Origin: Streptococcus sp. 29896
Lineage (GTDB): Bacteria > Bacillota > Bacilli > Lactobacillales > Streptococcaceae
Length of the DNA stretch: 64,000 nt
Direction of reading: 5' to 3'
Assembly (NCBI RefSeq): GCF_032594915.1
Contig: NZ_CP118733.1
Span: 310,001-374,000 of the forward strand
Made by a program: the position numbers and the translations under genes. Shown here one piece after another: positions 28,503 through 37,743 of this stretch. Positions within the stretch are counted from its first letter, which is position 1. The number at the start of each line of letters is the position of its first letter. A model generated the notes under the pieces. It searched no databases. It had not been told where the DNA came from and saw nothing but the letters and a program-made list of their open reading frames with translations.

Positions 28503-28871
28503 ATGATTATTGGATATGGCATTGATTTGCAGGAGATTTCAGCTGTTCAGGCAGCGGTGGACAAGCACCCCAGATTTCCCCAGCGGATTCTGACAGAAGA
28601 GGAGATGGTTCGGTACAGGGAATTGCCAACAAAGCGGCGGCTGGCTTATTTAGCTGGGCGATGGGCTGCTAAGGAGGCATTTTCCAAGGCCATGGGAACT
28701 GGAATCGGAACACTGGGCTTTCTGGACATTGAGATTTTGTCAGACCGACTAGGGGCCCCTTATGTCAGCCGCTCACCATTTGAGGGGAAAGTGTGGGTTT
28801 CCATCAGTCATTCTGGAAATTTTGCCCAAGCTAGTGTCATTTTGGAGGAAAACCATGAAAGCAAGCAGTAG
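28503..28871 (+). CDS. acpS: Holo-[acyl-carrier-protein] synthase
   Basis: The 122-residue phosphopantetheinyl transferase has the Mg2+ motif GYGIDLQEI, the [16 protein letters not shown] motif and WVSISHSG near the end. It moves the 4'-phosphopantetheine arm from CoA to AcpP, encoded at 42.3 kb in this window. The ribosome site is poor (GGAAGCAAG), and the gene starts just after a terminator-like hairpin. The last 17 bases overlap alr, implying coupled translation. Confidence 0.94.
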   Translation: MIIGYGIDLQEISAVQAAVDKHPRFPQRILTEEEMVRYRELPTKRRLAYLAGRWAAKEAFSKAMGTGIGTLGFLDIEILSDRLGAPYVSRSPFEGKVWVSISHSGNFAQASVILEENHESKQ

Positions 28872-29958
28872 TAGGCCCAGTTGGGCCCAAATCGATTTAG
28901 AAAATATTTCCTATAATCTAGAGCAAATGAAGGCTCACTTGCCAGTTCGTCAACAGGTTTTTGCGGTTGTCAAAGCAGATGCTTACGGGCATGGCGCCTT
29001 AGCGGTTACCAAGCAACTGGCTAGTCAGGTAAATGGATTTTGCGTTGCCACATTTGACGAAGCCTTGGAGCTGAGACAGGCAGGAATTGAGTCCCGTATT
29101 TTGGTACTGGGGGTCATTCCGATTGATCAGGTAGAGCAAGCTGGGCAGTTAAGCATCTCCATTACCGTGACTAGCTTGGAGTGGTTGCAGTTGGCTCTTG
29201 CTGGGCAGGTGAGCTTTGATCAAGTGGCTGTTCACATCAAGATTGATTCTGGTATGGGACGATTGGGCTTTAGACAACCTGCAGAAATGCTGGAGGCTCT
29301 GGAGATTTTGGACCAAGCTGGTGCGTATTTTGAAGGAATCTATACCCATTTTGCGAGTGCAGACGAGCAAGATGACCGACGGTTCCATGCTCAATTGTCT
29401 CGCTTCCAAGAATTTTTGGACCAGCTGGAAACCTTGCCAGCTCTTGTACATGCTAGCAATTCTGCAGCAAGTCTCTGGCAGGACCAAGCGCTCTTCAATA
29501 TGGTCCGTCTAGGAGATGTCCTCTATGGTTTGAACCCAAGTGGACGAGCCTTGGAATTGCCCTTCTCCATTCGTCCAGCACTCAGTCTCTATTCTGAAAT
29601 TGTCCATGTTAAACGCCTTGAAGCTGGTGCTACGGTTGGCTATGGTCACACCTACACCAGTCAGGCAGAAGAGATTATCGCCACTGTTCCAATTGGTTAT
29701 GCGGATGGATTGCGCCGTTCGCTGCAAGGTTTTCATGTCTTGGTAGATGGACAGATTTGCCCGATTGTGGGGCGTGTCTCAATGGATCAAATTACCGTTA
29801 AACTCCCACAGGTCTATCCATTAGGAACACGAGTGACCTTGATTGGTCGGGACCAAGAAGCGACCATCTCTGTTCAGGATTGGGCAGACTATCTGGGAAC
29901 GATTAACTATGAAATCACTTGTATGCTATCCGATAGATTGCCTCGAAAAATCGATTAA
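28855..29958 (+). CDS. alr: Alanine racemase
   Basis: The 367-residue PLP enzyme has the lysine motif [10 protein letters not shown] and the tyrosine-bearing PIGYADGL and RVSMDQI regions. It makes D-alanine for peptidoglycan and teichoic acid esters. The start is ATG 28855, with GGAGGAAAACC upstream inside the end of acpS; the longer frame from 28762 is only acpS read in another frame. The acpS-alr pairing is usual in Firmicutes. A terminator follows. Confidence 0.95.
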   Translation: MKASSSRPSWAQIDLENISYNLEQMKAHLPVRQQVFAVVKADAYGHGALAVTKQLASQVNGFCVATFDEALELRQAGIESRILVLGVIPIDQVEQAGQLSISITVTSLEWLQLALAGQVSFDQVAVHIKIDSGMGRLGFRQPAEMLEALEILDQAGAYFEGIYTHFASADEQDDRRFHAQLSRFQEFLDQLETLPALVHASNSAASLWQDQALFNMVRLGDVLYGLNPSGRALELPFSIRPALSLYSEIVHVKRLEAGATVGYGHTYTSQAEEIIATVPIGYADGLRRSLQGFHVLVDGQICPIVGRVSMDQITVKLPQVYPLGTRVTLIGRDQEATISVQDWADYLGTINYEITCMLSDRLPRKID

Positions 29959-29980
29959 AAAAGTCCGAAAGGGCTTTTTT
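29957..29980 (+). terminator. Terminator of secA-acpS-alr
   Basis: Stem AAAAAAGTCC / GGGCTTTTTT (one G-U) with a GAAA tetraloop. Confidence 0.9.
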
Positions 29981-29997
29981 ATTTGTGTAAATCTTGC

Positions 29998-30036
29998 TTG
30001 AAAGCGCAAACAAACTATGTTAATATATAGTTAGAA
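29998..30036 (+). promoter_or_regulatory. Shared surface-protein promoter, copy 3 (hexosaminidase), with cre
   Basis: -35 TTGAAA (29998-30003), 17-bp spacer, extended -10 TGT-TAATAT (30021-30026), then ATAGTTAGAAA. The cre site TTGAAAGCGCAAACAA (29998-30013) matches WTGNAARCGNWWWCAW at all 16 positions and starts on the -35. CcpA bound here would block RNA polymerase. Confidence 0.8.
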
Positions 30037-30081
30037 AAAACTTTAACCAAAAATGTAAATGCTCACTAAGGAGGAAAAGTG

Positions 30082-33000
30082 ATGAGGCGGACCAATCATA
30101 CTCATCTCGAACGTCGCTATCGTTATGCGATTCGGAAATCTACTCTTGGAGTAGGAATCGCTGTTGTCGGCATTTTTTTAATGGGGACAAAATCGTATCA
30201 GGTCTTGGCAGAAGAAGTACCAGTCCATTCGATAGAGACACTGATTGACGAGGAAAGTGCCTTAAGCGAAGAGTTAGAAACTCCCTCTGAACTGCCTCCA
30301 GTTGAGGTGAATCATCACCCCGCAGGTGAGGTAGCTCTAGCTGAGGCAGGAGCCGTCTTAGAGCCTATCTCAAGCAACCTTGCAGCTGGAAAAGAAGTGA
30401 CCTCCTCAGGTATTGAAGAAGGGACTAGCTTCTTGGCTAGCTATGTTGTGGATCAAGACTCAGCTACACGCTTTTCAGGAGCGCGTATGAAGGCAAATGG
30501 GCCTGTCGATCCAGCTGCTCCTCAAACAAGCCAATGGTTGGAAGTTGATTTGGGTGACCAGGCAAGCGTGGACTCGATTGCCATTGATTTCTTCCAAAAG
30601 GTTTATGCAAGCAACTATCAGGTTGTGACATCTGCCAATAAAGAAAGTTGGCAGGAAGTTGCTACTAGGCACTTGGAAGCCAGTCCTTCTACGGTTAATC
30701 CGACTGATTTAATCCAATTCGATACAGCAAAGGTAGTTGAGCGGTATCTACGTTTTACTTTTAACCAGGTCAATCCTTATGCGCATGGCAACTCAGTTTC
30801 CATCAAAGAAGTAAGGGTCATGGGGCGCATGTTGGGAGAGGAAGCAGCTCCTACTACTGGACAGAATCAGCCTTTTGTAGAAAGTTTGATTTCACGCAAT
30901 CGCCCAGCCACTTCTTCAGGTGTGGAAGCTGGGACAGGAACTAGACCAGAGTTTGCCTTTGATACCGATGCAGCCAGTCGCTATGCTGCTCAAGATATGA
31001 AACCGAATGGACAGGTGGCGGCTGATTATAACCAAACATCCCAATGGTTACAGGTCGACCTTGGCGCAGCATCGCGCATCAGCTCGATCGAAATTGATTT
31101 CTTTAAAAAAGTGTATGCTACGGATTATGAAATTCTGACAGCAGATGAAGAAACTGCCAGTCAATGGACTAGTTTAGTCCGCCGTAGAGAGTTGCAGGAC
31201 AGTCAGACACTTGAAAATCAAACGGACCGCATTCAATTTGAGAGTCCGCTTGAAGCTAAACGCTTTGTACGTTTTCGCTTTGACCGGGTCAATCGCTTTG
31301 CGGGAGGCAAGGCTGTTTCGGTGACCGATATTCGCATCAAGGGGATGTTGACAGAAGAGGTTAAAACACCAGTCGATCCGATTGCCAAGCTAGCCAATGC
31401 CAGTTTAGCTGTGGCAGATGGACGGGTTGTCTTGACCAATATCCAAGAAGATGATGAATATAGCTATGACATCATCGGATCAGCCAAGGAGTATGTCGTT
31501 GAAAACGATGGCCGTATTTCTTCCTACATTCTCAATGACCAAGATGTGGTTATGCTGGTTGCAGCACGACGGAAATCCGACCAGTCGATTTTGCCAGCCA
31601 GCAAGACCAATAAGACCATACGAATCGCTGCCAGCCATCAGGAAGAGGTTACTGGAAGCAATCAAAAGCCAAGTCTAGCTTTAGAGATTCAAGAATTTTT
31701 AGCTGGACAAGGCATTCGTCAGTTAAGCGAGTCGGATAAAGTCTATATCGATCCAGCCTTCAAGAAGCAGTTTGACCTCTTTAACCAGGACTTATCAGAT
31801 ATTCTGGGCTTCTCGCTCAGCCAGTCTAGTCGAGAAGAAGCGACCATTGTCTTCCAATTGTCCGACCAGTATAACCTGAAGGATGAAGGCTATCTCTTGC
31901 GAGTAGGAGAAAAAATAGAAATCTTTGCAGGTAGTGAAAAGGCCATCAACTATGCAGCAGTGACCTTGGCTCAAATGTTGCAAAAAGATGGGCACTTGAC
32001 CCAGGGTGTCTATCGAGATTATCCAAACTATGCCATTCGAGGTATGTTGCTAGATGTGGCGCGGATTCCCATGCGGATGGATTTCCTGAAGGAAGTTTCT
32101 CGCCTGTTCCGCTGGTATAAACTCAATGAACTGCACCTCCATTTCAATGACACCCAATGGCCGGCAAGTGGCAATCGGGCGGATGTTGAGGCCTGGAGAA
32201 AAACGGAGAAAGCCCATCGCTTGGAGTCTCCAACATTCCCATCCTTGAATCAAGGTGATTTCAAGCATGATCGCTATGAAGGGGAATATGATTTTTACCG
32301 AACGACCTATGGCAACCCAACCTATAGTTTGGATGAATTTCGTGCTTTTCAGGCAGAAAACAAGGCAGCTGGTATCCAGATTCTAGCTGAAATTGACAGT
32401 CCAGGGCATTCGTCCGTTTATAGTATTTATGCTCTTGACAATCCTGATAATATTGATTATCTAGGACAGCCAATCCATCACCCTAGGGACTTAGAGGCTT
32501 TGGCTATTAACGAAGAAGTCCTGCCAGAACGGACGGCGCGTGCCAAACGCTTTATAACAGATCTGATTACAGGATATTTGGATGAAGAAATTTTTGATTA
32601 CGGTCATATTCATCTGGGGGTTGATGAATACTGGCAAAAAGAAGGTAACGTAGAGAGTTTCCGTACCTATCTAAACGAACTCAATGCCCTTGCTAAGTCA
32701 AAAGGAAAAACCTTGCGAACTTGGGGAGCACTTTCAAAATTCAATGGTACTACACCAGTAGATAAGGATATCATCTTTGATGAGTGGGCCCAGTACGAGT
32801 CGATTTCTGTTGACCGAATCAATGAAGGTTTTAAGGTTGTCAATGTTCCGCAGCCATTCACCTATGTGACACCAGGACGAAATCACAAAGACATCATCAA
32901 TGAGCAGTACGTTTTTGAATATTGGAATCCAACCATTTTCAACTTTGATTATGCCAATGCCTTAGCAGGTGAACCAAATCTGTTGGGGGCTAAGGGAGCC

Positions 33001-35388
33001 ATGTGGGGTGATGAACATGCAGAAGGGATTGAAGAGAGTGATCTCTACTACCGTCTGGAAAAATCCTTGGCTATGATTGGATTTAAAACTTGGAATGACC
33101 AGACCAACCGCTCCTACTTAGACTATCAGACGTCAATGGAAGTGACAAAGTTGCGTAAAAATTACATGCCGCTTGAGAGTAAATCGGAAGTCTTAGTGCA
33201 CATTGATGCAGACCATGTTCATGATGGCTCCGTCGTAGATTTGAGCAACAACAACCGCAAGATTCAGTCTGTTGGAGACCTAACTGTGGAAGAATTGGAT
33301 GGGGAAAAATGGTTCAAGTTTACAGGTGACAACCATCTCTTGACGGACATTGAGACAATTTCTCTTCCATACACGATTGAGATGACCTTTAGACCAACCG
33401 CGATTGACCAGGGAAGTCTGCTCTTTAGTGAAGATGGAGCGATTTATCTCAATGGGACTGGTCGAAAACAGGATGGCACCGTGGCGAGCGGCCTGATGCT
33501 CAACAGATATTTTTATAGTCAGTTCCTTCATCCTTGGCTGGAAGTAGGTCGTGATTATAGGCTAACTCTGGCTGGAACCCGTCAGGTTTTGACCCTGTAC
33601 CTAGATGGTCAAAAAATTGTCACCCTTTCACATGATGAAAACGCTCCGACTGGCACAGACAAGAATTTCCGAACCAGTTTTAACCTGCCGTTCAAGGAAA
33701 TTGCCAAAGGATTTAAGGGCTATATAAAAGACATCAAGGTTTACAACCGAACCAGCAGTGCCGAAGAGGTGACAACAGAAGCTTTGGATAAGGTCAACAT
33801 TGCCCTGCACAAGCCCGTTTATGACTACCGTCACCATTCCAATTTCTGGAACCAGCATATCCGTCCATACCATAAGGGAAATATTACAGATGGAGATACA
33901 GAAGCAAGTGAAGGCCGCTGGAATTCGAGTGATAGGGATACGGATTTCTTTATCGTCGATCTAGGCAGTTCGCAGGACATATCTTCTATTGAGGTTCTAT
34001 TTGATGCGAACCGTCTGGCTACGGATTTTAAGATCCTTGTTTCAGATGATTTGGAGCAATTCCGCGCCATTCATACCAGCAGTGGCAATACACAGGCCAA
34101 GTTAGCTATCGTAATTCAACCAACTAAGGCGCGCTATGTTAAATTTGAAAGCCTGAAGCGTCAGGCTGGAAAAAATGAAATTGCCGTGAGAGAGCTTCGG
34201 GTTTATCAGGATTTGGCCCAGGCGGAAAGAGCAGAGCTGGCGAGACAGTTTGCAGAAAAATTAGTGGATTACGACAACCAAGATTGGTTGACCGTCCACA
34301 CTGTCCTACATAATAAATATGCCTCTGCTAATACTGTCCGACAAATGCTCTCACTGGTTTCGACTCTAGCTGATAAGCCAGACGAACCAGCTGAGCCAAG
34401 CACACCAGTTGTTCCCACTCCGCCAGTTGACGAGCCAAGTACACCGGTCGTACCAACTCCGCCAGTTGACGAGCCAAGTACACCGGTCGTACCAACTCCA
34501 CCGGTTGCTGAGCCAAGCACACCAGTTGTTCCCACTCCGCCAGTTGACGACCCAAGCACACCAGTTGTTCCCACTCCGCCAGTTGACGAGCCAAGTACAC
34601 CGGTTGTACCAACTCCACCGGTTGCTGAGCCAAGTACACCAGTTGTTCCCACTCCGCCAGTTGACGAGCCAAGTACACCGGTCGTTCCCACTCCGGCAGT
34701 TGACGAGCCAAGCACACCAGTTGTTCCCACTCCGCCAGTTGACGAGCCAAGCATACCGGTCGTACCAACTCCGCCAGTTGACGAGCCAAGTACACCAGTT
34801 GTTCCAGCACCACCGACTACTGATCCGAGTGATTCGGAAGACCTAGTGGTTACTGAAGGTCAATTTGTCGCTCCCACCAGCCATCAAGTACCGGCTTATG
34901 ATTGGGAAGCTCGAGTGACCTTGATGGATCGGGAGTCTGGGGTTAAGGTAGAGGGGCCAGCCTTGTACTTATACGGAATTGAGCGTGTCCTCGGACGTCT
35001 AGAGACCTTATCGGATTCGCTACATTACAAACTTGTCTTTCTCGATCAAGCGGGGCAAGAAGTACATCCATATGGTCCAGTTCAGTTGTTCTTGCCAGTT
35101 GTAGTTGAAGTTGAGAGCATTCGGTTGCTGACAGCTGAGGGACCACGTGAGTTGCCCTTCCAGTTGGAGGAGGAAGGCATACGGTTAACTAGTGCTTACG
35201 GTGGCGATTATGTCTTGACGATTGCTAGTCTTCATGAAAAAGATCAGTCTATACGGCCAACCAATCAGGCAAATACAAAACCTGTTGATTCCGTACTTCC
35301 AAAAACTGGTCAAGAAGCTAGTGCCCTCCTGTTTATGGGGCTAGCAAGTCTAGGAATGGCTAGTTGGATGAGAAGGAAAAGGGATTAG
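30082..35388 (+). CDS. LPxTG-anchored beta-N-acetylhexosaminidase (GH20) with discoidin domains
   Basis: This 1768-residue surface enzyme should release terminal GlcNAc or GalNAc from host glycans. Parts in order: YSIRK-type signal (YRYAIRKSTLGVGIAVVG), two discoidin (F5/8C) domains (about 95-250 and 265-425), GH20 accessory domain (about 535-650), GH20 barrel (about 650-1030) with LHFNDTQWP and the catalytic pair in HLGVDEYW (D848-E849), LamG-like domain (about 1060-1225), third discoidin domain (about 1235-1380), a Pro-rich stalk, a wall-proximal module, LPKTG and RRKRD tail. ATG 30082 is chosen over the GTG at 30079 because AAGGAGG lies 7 bases upstream. A perfect cre in the promoter and nagA downstream support a role in amino-sugar scavenging. 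A lacto-N-biosidase-type specificity is not excluded. Confidence 0.92.
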   Translation: MRRTNHTHLERRYRYAIRKSTLGVGIAVVGIFLMGTKSYQVLAEEVPVHSIETLIDEESALSEELETPSELPPVEVNHHPAGEVALAEAGAVLEPISSNLAAGKEVTSSGIEEGTSFLASYVVDQDSATRFSGARMKANGPVDPAAPQTSQWLEVDLGDQASVDSIAIDFFQKVYASNYQVVTSANKESWQEVATRHLEASPSTVNPTDLIQFDTAKVVERYLRFTFNQVNPYAHGNSVSIKEVRVMGRMLGEEAAPTTGQNQPFVESLISRNRPATSSGVEAGTGTRPEFAFDTDAASRYAAQDMKPNGQVAADYNQTSQWLQVDLGAASRISSIEIDFFKKVYATDYEILTADEETASQWTSLVRRRELQDSQTLENQTDRIQFESPLEAKRFVRFRFDRVNRFAGGKAVSVTDIRIKGMLTEEVKTPVDPIAKLANASLAVADGRVVLTNIQEDDEYSYDIIGSAKEYVVENDGRISSYILNDQDVVMLVAARRKSDQSILPASKTNKTIRIAASHQEEVTGSNQKPSLALEIQEFLAGQGIRQLSESDKVYIDPAFKKQFDLFNQDLSDILGFSLSQSSREEATIVFQLSDQYNLKDEGYLLRVGEKIEIFAGSEKAINYAAVTLAQMLQKDGHLTQGVYRDYPNYAIRGMLLDVARIPMRMDFLKEVSRLFRWYKLNELHLHFNDTQWPASGNRADVEAWRKTEKAHRLESPTFPSLNQGDFKHDRYEGEYDFYRTTYGNPTYSLDEFRAFQAENKAAGIQILAEIDSPGHSSVYSIYALDNPDNIDYLGQPIHHPRDLEALAINEEVLPERTARAKRFITDLITGYLDEEIFDYGHIHLGVDEYWQKEGNVESFRTYLNELNALAKSKGKTLRTWGALSKFNGTTPVDKDIIFDEWAQYESISVDRINEGFKVVNVPQPFTYVTPGRNHKDIINEQYVFEYWNPTIFNFDYANALAGEPNLLGAKGAMWGDEHAEGIEESDLYYRLEKSLAMIGFKTWNDQTNRSYLDYQTSMEVTKLRKNYMPLESKSEVLVHIDADHVHDGSVVDLSNNNRKIQSVGDLTVEELDGEKWFKFTGDNHLLTDIETISLPYTIEMTFRPTAIDQGSLLFSEDGAIYLNGTGRKQDGTVASGLMLNRYFYSQFLHPWLEVGRDYRLTLAGTRQVLTLYLDGQKIVTLSHDENAPTGTDKNFRTSFNLPFKEIAKGFKGYIKDIKVYNRTSSAEEVTTEALDKVNIALHKPVYDYRHHSNFWNQHIRPYHKGNITDGDTEASEGRWNSSDRDTDFFIVDLGSSQDISSIEVLFDANRLATDFKILVSDDLEQFRAIHTSSGNTQAKLAIVIQPTKARYVKFESLKRQAGKNEIAVRELRVYQDLAQAERAELARQFAEKLVDYDNQDWLTVHTVLHNKYASANTVRQMLSLVSTLADKPDEPAEPSTPVVPTPPVDEPSTPVVPTPPVDEPSTPVVPTPPVAEPSTPVVPTPPVDDPSTPVVPTPPVDEPSTPVVPTPPVAEPSTPVVPTPPVDEPSTPVVPTPAVDEPSTPVVPTPPVDEPSIPVVPTPPVDEPSTPVVPAPPTTDPSDSEDLVVTEGQFVAPTSHQVPAYDWEARVTLMDRESGVKVEGPALYLYGIERVLGRLETLSDSLHYKLVFLDQAGQEVHPYGPVQLFLPVVVEVESIRLLTAEGPRELPFQLEEEGIRLTSAYGGDYVLTIASLHEKDQSIRPTNQANTKPVDSVLPKTGQEASALLFMGLASLGMASWMRRKRD
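34390..34812 (+). repeat. Pro-rich 39-bp tandem repeats in the hexosaminidase stalk
   Basis: About eleven 13-residue units EPSTPVVPTPPVD, with variants at the last residues (VAE, VDD, AVD). The stalk lifts the catalytic part off the wall. Unit number is likely to vary between strains without shifting the frame. Confidence 0.9.
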
Positions 35389-35403
35389 AGTAAAAAAAGA
35401 AAA

Positions 35404-35438
35404 TGTGAAATCCCTAGCCCTTGTCTAGGGATTTCACA
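35404..35438. terminator. Hairpin after the hexosaminidase gene
   Basis: Perfect 14-bp stem TGTGAAATCCCTAG / CTAGGGATTTCACA, loop CCCTTGT. The plus side lacks a T-run, while the minus side has one, so plus-strand termination may be partial. Confidence 0.6.
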
Positions 35439-35455
35439 TCTTATAAGGAAATAGC

Positions 35456-35505
35456 TTGACAGAATCCAGCAATGAGATTACAATAGAAACAGGTGGATAT
35501 AACCA
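35456..35505 (+). promoter_or_regulatory. nagA-lacD promoter with NagR-like operator
   Basis: -35 TTGACA (35456-35461), 17-bp spacer, -10 TACAAT (35479-35484). TGGATATAACCA (35494-35505) just after the start site resembles the TGG-N6-CCA sites of GntR-type NagR/DasR regulators. The operator is an inference. Confidence 0.55.
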
Positions 35506-35543
35506 GTTGTCCAATATAATATATTGATAAAAGGAGGGATGGC

Positions 35544-36689
35544 ATGGAGCAGTATATTCATGCAAAATCAGTCATCTTGTCAGATTCAGAAGTAGAAAAT
35601 GCCTATCTAGAATTAACAGAAGCAGGTACCTTTGGACAGATTCTGACAGAAAAACCAGAAGGGGATATCATCGATTATTCCGACTATCATCTGGCACCAG
35701 GTTTGGTGGACACCCATATTCATGGCTATGCATCTCACGATGTCATGGACAATGATTTCGAAGGAATTAAGGTGATTTCAGAGGGACTCTTGTCTTGTGG
35801 GGTGACCTCTTGGCTTCCAACAACCCTGACAGATTCCACAGAAAATTTAGATGCAGTCTGTAAAACAATCGGAACCTATGCAGGTCAGGAAACAGGTGCC
35901 AAGATTCAGGGAATTTTCTTAGAAGGTCCCTTCTTTACAGAAAAATACAAGGGAGCTCAAAATCCCAAGTATATGAGCGATCCATCTATTGAGAAATTGG
36001 ACAAATGGCACCAGCTCTCCAAGGGCTTGGTTAATAAAATTGCCATTGCGCCAGAAAGAGAAGGCGTGACAGAATTTATCGAATTTGCCAACAGCAAGGC
36101 CATTCATACAGCTCTCGCTCATAGTGATGCGACCTATGCGCAAGCAGAAGCGGCTGTAAAGGCTGGTGCAAATATTTTTGTCCATGTTTACAATGGTATG
36201 AGTGGGCTACATCATCGTGAGCCAGGAATGGTTGGCGCAGCCCTGAATTTAAAAAATGTTTATGCAGAAATGATTTGTGATGGTCACCATGTTCATCCAG
36301 CAGCAGCAGAAGTCGTTATTAAAGCGCGTGGCGCAGAAGAAACAGTATTGATCACAGACTGTATGCGAGCTGGGGGAATGGGTGAAGGTGATTCTCGACT
36401 TGGAGAATTTGAAGTCGTTGTAAAAGACGGCACAGCCCGCCTCAAGCACAATGGAAGCTTGGCAGGATCAATCCTCGAATTGATCCAAGCTGTTCAGCAT
36501 GTGGTTGAATGGGGGTTGGTTTCCCTGCCTGATGCCCTTCGAATGGCATCTTTGGCACCAGCTCGTTCTGTCAACATCGACCATGTTTGTGGTCAGATTG
36601 CAGAAGGACGGGCAGCAGACTTTATCGTCGTAGATGATGCAGGACGTTTGCAAGCTACCTACCTCGATGGAGTGAAACGATTCGGTTAA
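35544..36689 (+). CDS. nagA: N-acetylglucosamine-6-phosphate deacetylase
   Basis: The 381-residue metal-dependent amidohydrolase has VDTHIHGYASHDVMD, the metal-ligand motif LEGPFF, TALAHSDA and HVYNGMSGLHHREPG, with the acid/base Asp in VLITDCMRAGG. It turns GlcNAc-6-phosphate into glucosamine-6-phosphate, feeding glycolysis or wall synthesis. AAAAGGAGGG precedes the ATG. It lies next to the wall-bound hexosaminidase that would release GlcNAc outside the cell. No nagB is present in the window. lacD follows 21 bases downstream and is probably co-transcribed. Confidence 0.94.
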   Translation: MEQYIHAKSVILSDSEVENAYLELTEAGTFGQILTEKPEGDIIDYSDYHLAPGLVDTHIHGYASHDVMDNDFEGIKVISEGLLSCGVTSWLPTTLTDSTENLDAVCKTIGTYAGQETGAKIQGIFLEGPFFTEKYKGAQNPKYMSDPSIEKLDKWHQLSKGLVNKIAIAPEREGVTEFIEFANSKAIHTALAHSDATYAQAEAAVKAGANIFVHVYNGMSGLHHREPGMVGAALNLKNVYAEMICDGHHVHPAAAEVVIKARGAEETVLITDCMRAGGMGEGDSRLGEFEVVVKDGTARLKHNGSLAGSILELIQAVQHVVEWGLVSLPDALRMASLAPARSVNIDHVCGQIAEGRAADFIVVDDAGRLQATYLDGVKRFG

Positions 36690-36710
36690 AAAATCCTTAG
36701 GAGGAAAAGA

Positions 36711-37712
36711 ATGACAAAATTACAACTTTCTCAGGCTAAATTTGACCACATGACCCGCTTGTCAAACAGCGACCAAGTCATTGCAGCCTTGGCTATTGAC
36801 CAACGTGGTGCATTGAAACGCCTGTTGGCTGCGGCAGCAGGTGGTGGCGAATTTGGAGATGACATTTTGATTGATTTCAAGAAAGTCATTTCAAGCGATT
36901 TGACCCCTTACGCAAGCTCCATCCTTTTGGATGCTGAGTATGGTGTGCCAGCTTCAGAATTGCGCCATGCAGACTGTGGATTCATCGCTGCTTATGAAAA
37001 AACAGGTTACGATGCTTCCACACCAGGTCGTTTGCCAGACCTTTTGCCAAACTGGTCAGCAAAACGCATCAAAGAATTGGGTGCAGATGCCGTAAAAATC
37101 TTGCTTTACTATGATGTAGATGACAAGCCAGAAATCAATGATATTAAGCATGCTTGGGTAGAACGTATTGGTAGCGAGTGTATCGCAGAAGATATTCCGT
37201 ACTTCGTTGAAATCTTGACCTACGATGCCAGCGACATGGATGTAACATCTCGCGAATACGCAGCCCTCAAACCACACAAGGTCAATGGTGCCATGCGTGA
37301 ATTCAGTAAGCCACGCTACAATGCAGATGTGCTTAAGGTAGAAGTACCAGTTAACATGAACTTTGTAGAAGGCTACACAGATGAAGAGCCAGTCTATACA
37401 GTTGAGGAAGCCAAGGCCTTCTTCAAAGAGCAAACAGAAAGCACCCACTTGCCATTCATCTATTTGAGTGCGGGTGTATCTGCCAAACTCTTCCAAGAAA
37501 CCCTTGTCTTTGCTAAAGAAGCAGGTTCAAGCTTTAACGGTGTTCTTTGTGGACGTGCAACTTGGAAGGATGCAGTAGCTATCTTTGCAAGCGAGGGTGA
37601 AGAAGCAGCTAAAGCTTGGTTGGCAGACCAAGGTCGTCGCAACGTAGAAGAACTCAACGAAGTTCTAGCAACAACTGCTCGTCCTTGGACAGAAAAAGTG
37701 GAAGTTAAATAA
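36711..37712 (+). CDS. lacD: Tagatose 1,6-diphosphate aldolase (class I)
   Basis: The 333-residue cytosolic aldolase begins with the LacD features AALAIDQRGALKRLL and LLDAEYGVPA, and the Schiff-base lysine is probably K209 in ADVLKVEVPVN. It splits tagatose-1,6-bisphosphate to DHAP and glyceraldehyde-3-phosphate. Odd point: no lacA, lacB or lacC is near, and the gene is linked to nagA instead. Either it serves galactose or GalNAc breakdown with enzymes elsewhere, or it acts like the S. pyogenes LacD.1 metabolic sensor; both are inference. AGGAGGAAAAG precedes the ATG. Confidence 0.9.
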   Translation: MTKLQLSQAKFDHMTRLSNSDQVIAALAIDQRGALKRLLAAAAGGGEFGDDILIDFKKVISSDLTPYASSILLDAEYGVPASELRHADCGFIAAYEKTGYDASTPGRLPDLLPNWSAKRIKELGADAVKILLYYDVDDKPEINDIKHAWVERIGSECIAEDIPYFVEILTYDASDMDVTSREYAALKPHKVNGAMREFSKPRYNADVLKVEVPVNMNFVEGYTDEEPVYTVEEAKAFFKEQTESTHLPFIYLSAGVSAKLFQETLVFAKEAGSSFNGVLCGRATWKDAVAIFASEGEEAAKAWLADQGRRNVEELNEVLATTARPWTEKVEVK

Positions 37713-37713
37713 A

Positions 37714-37743
37714 AAAGTTTGAGGAGTTTTCCTCAAACTTTTT
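37714..37743. terminator. Bidirectional terminator between lacD and aspartokinase
   Basis: Perfect 13-bp stem AAAAGTTTGAGGA / TCCTCAAACTTTT, loop GTTT. It overlaps the aspartokinase stop codon. Confidence 0.92.

Noticed and set aside
28762..28854. N-terminal extension of alr
   Set aside because: It is acpS read in another frame; a ribosome site stands before ATG 28855.
34269..34813. Long antisense frames (two of 161 residues) over the Pro-rich stalk repeats
   Set aside because: They mirror the 39-bp repeats of the hexosaminidase gene, have no ribosome site, and translate to simple repeats.
35494..35505. A firm NagR operator call before nagA
   Set aside because: Only the TGG and CCA ends agree with known sites; kept as a weak suggestion inside the promoter entry.
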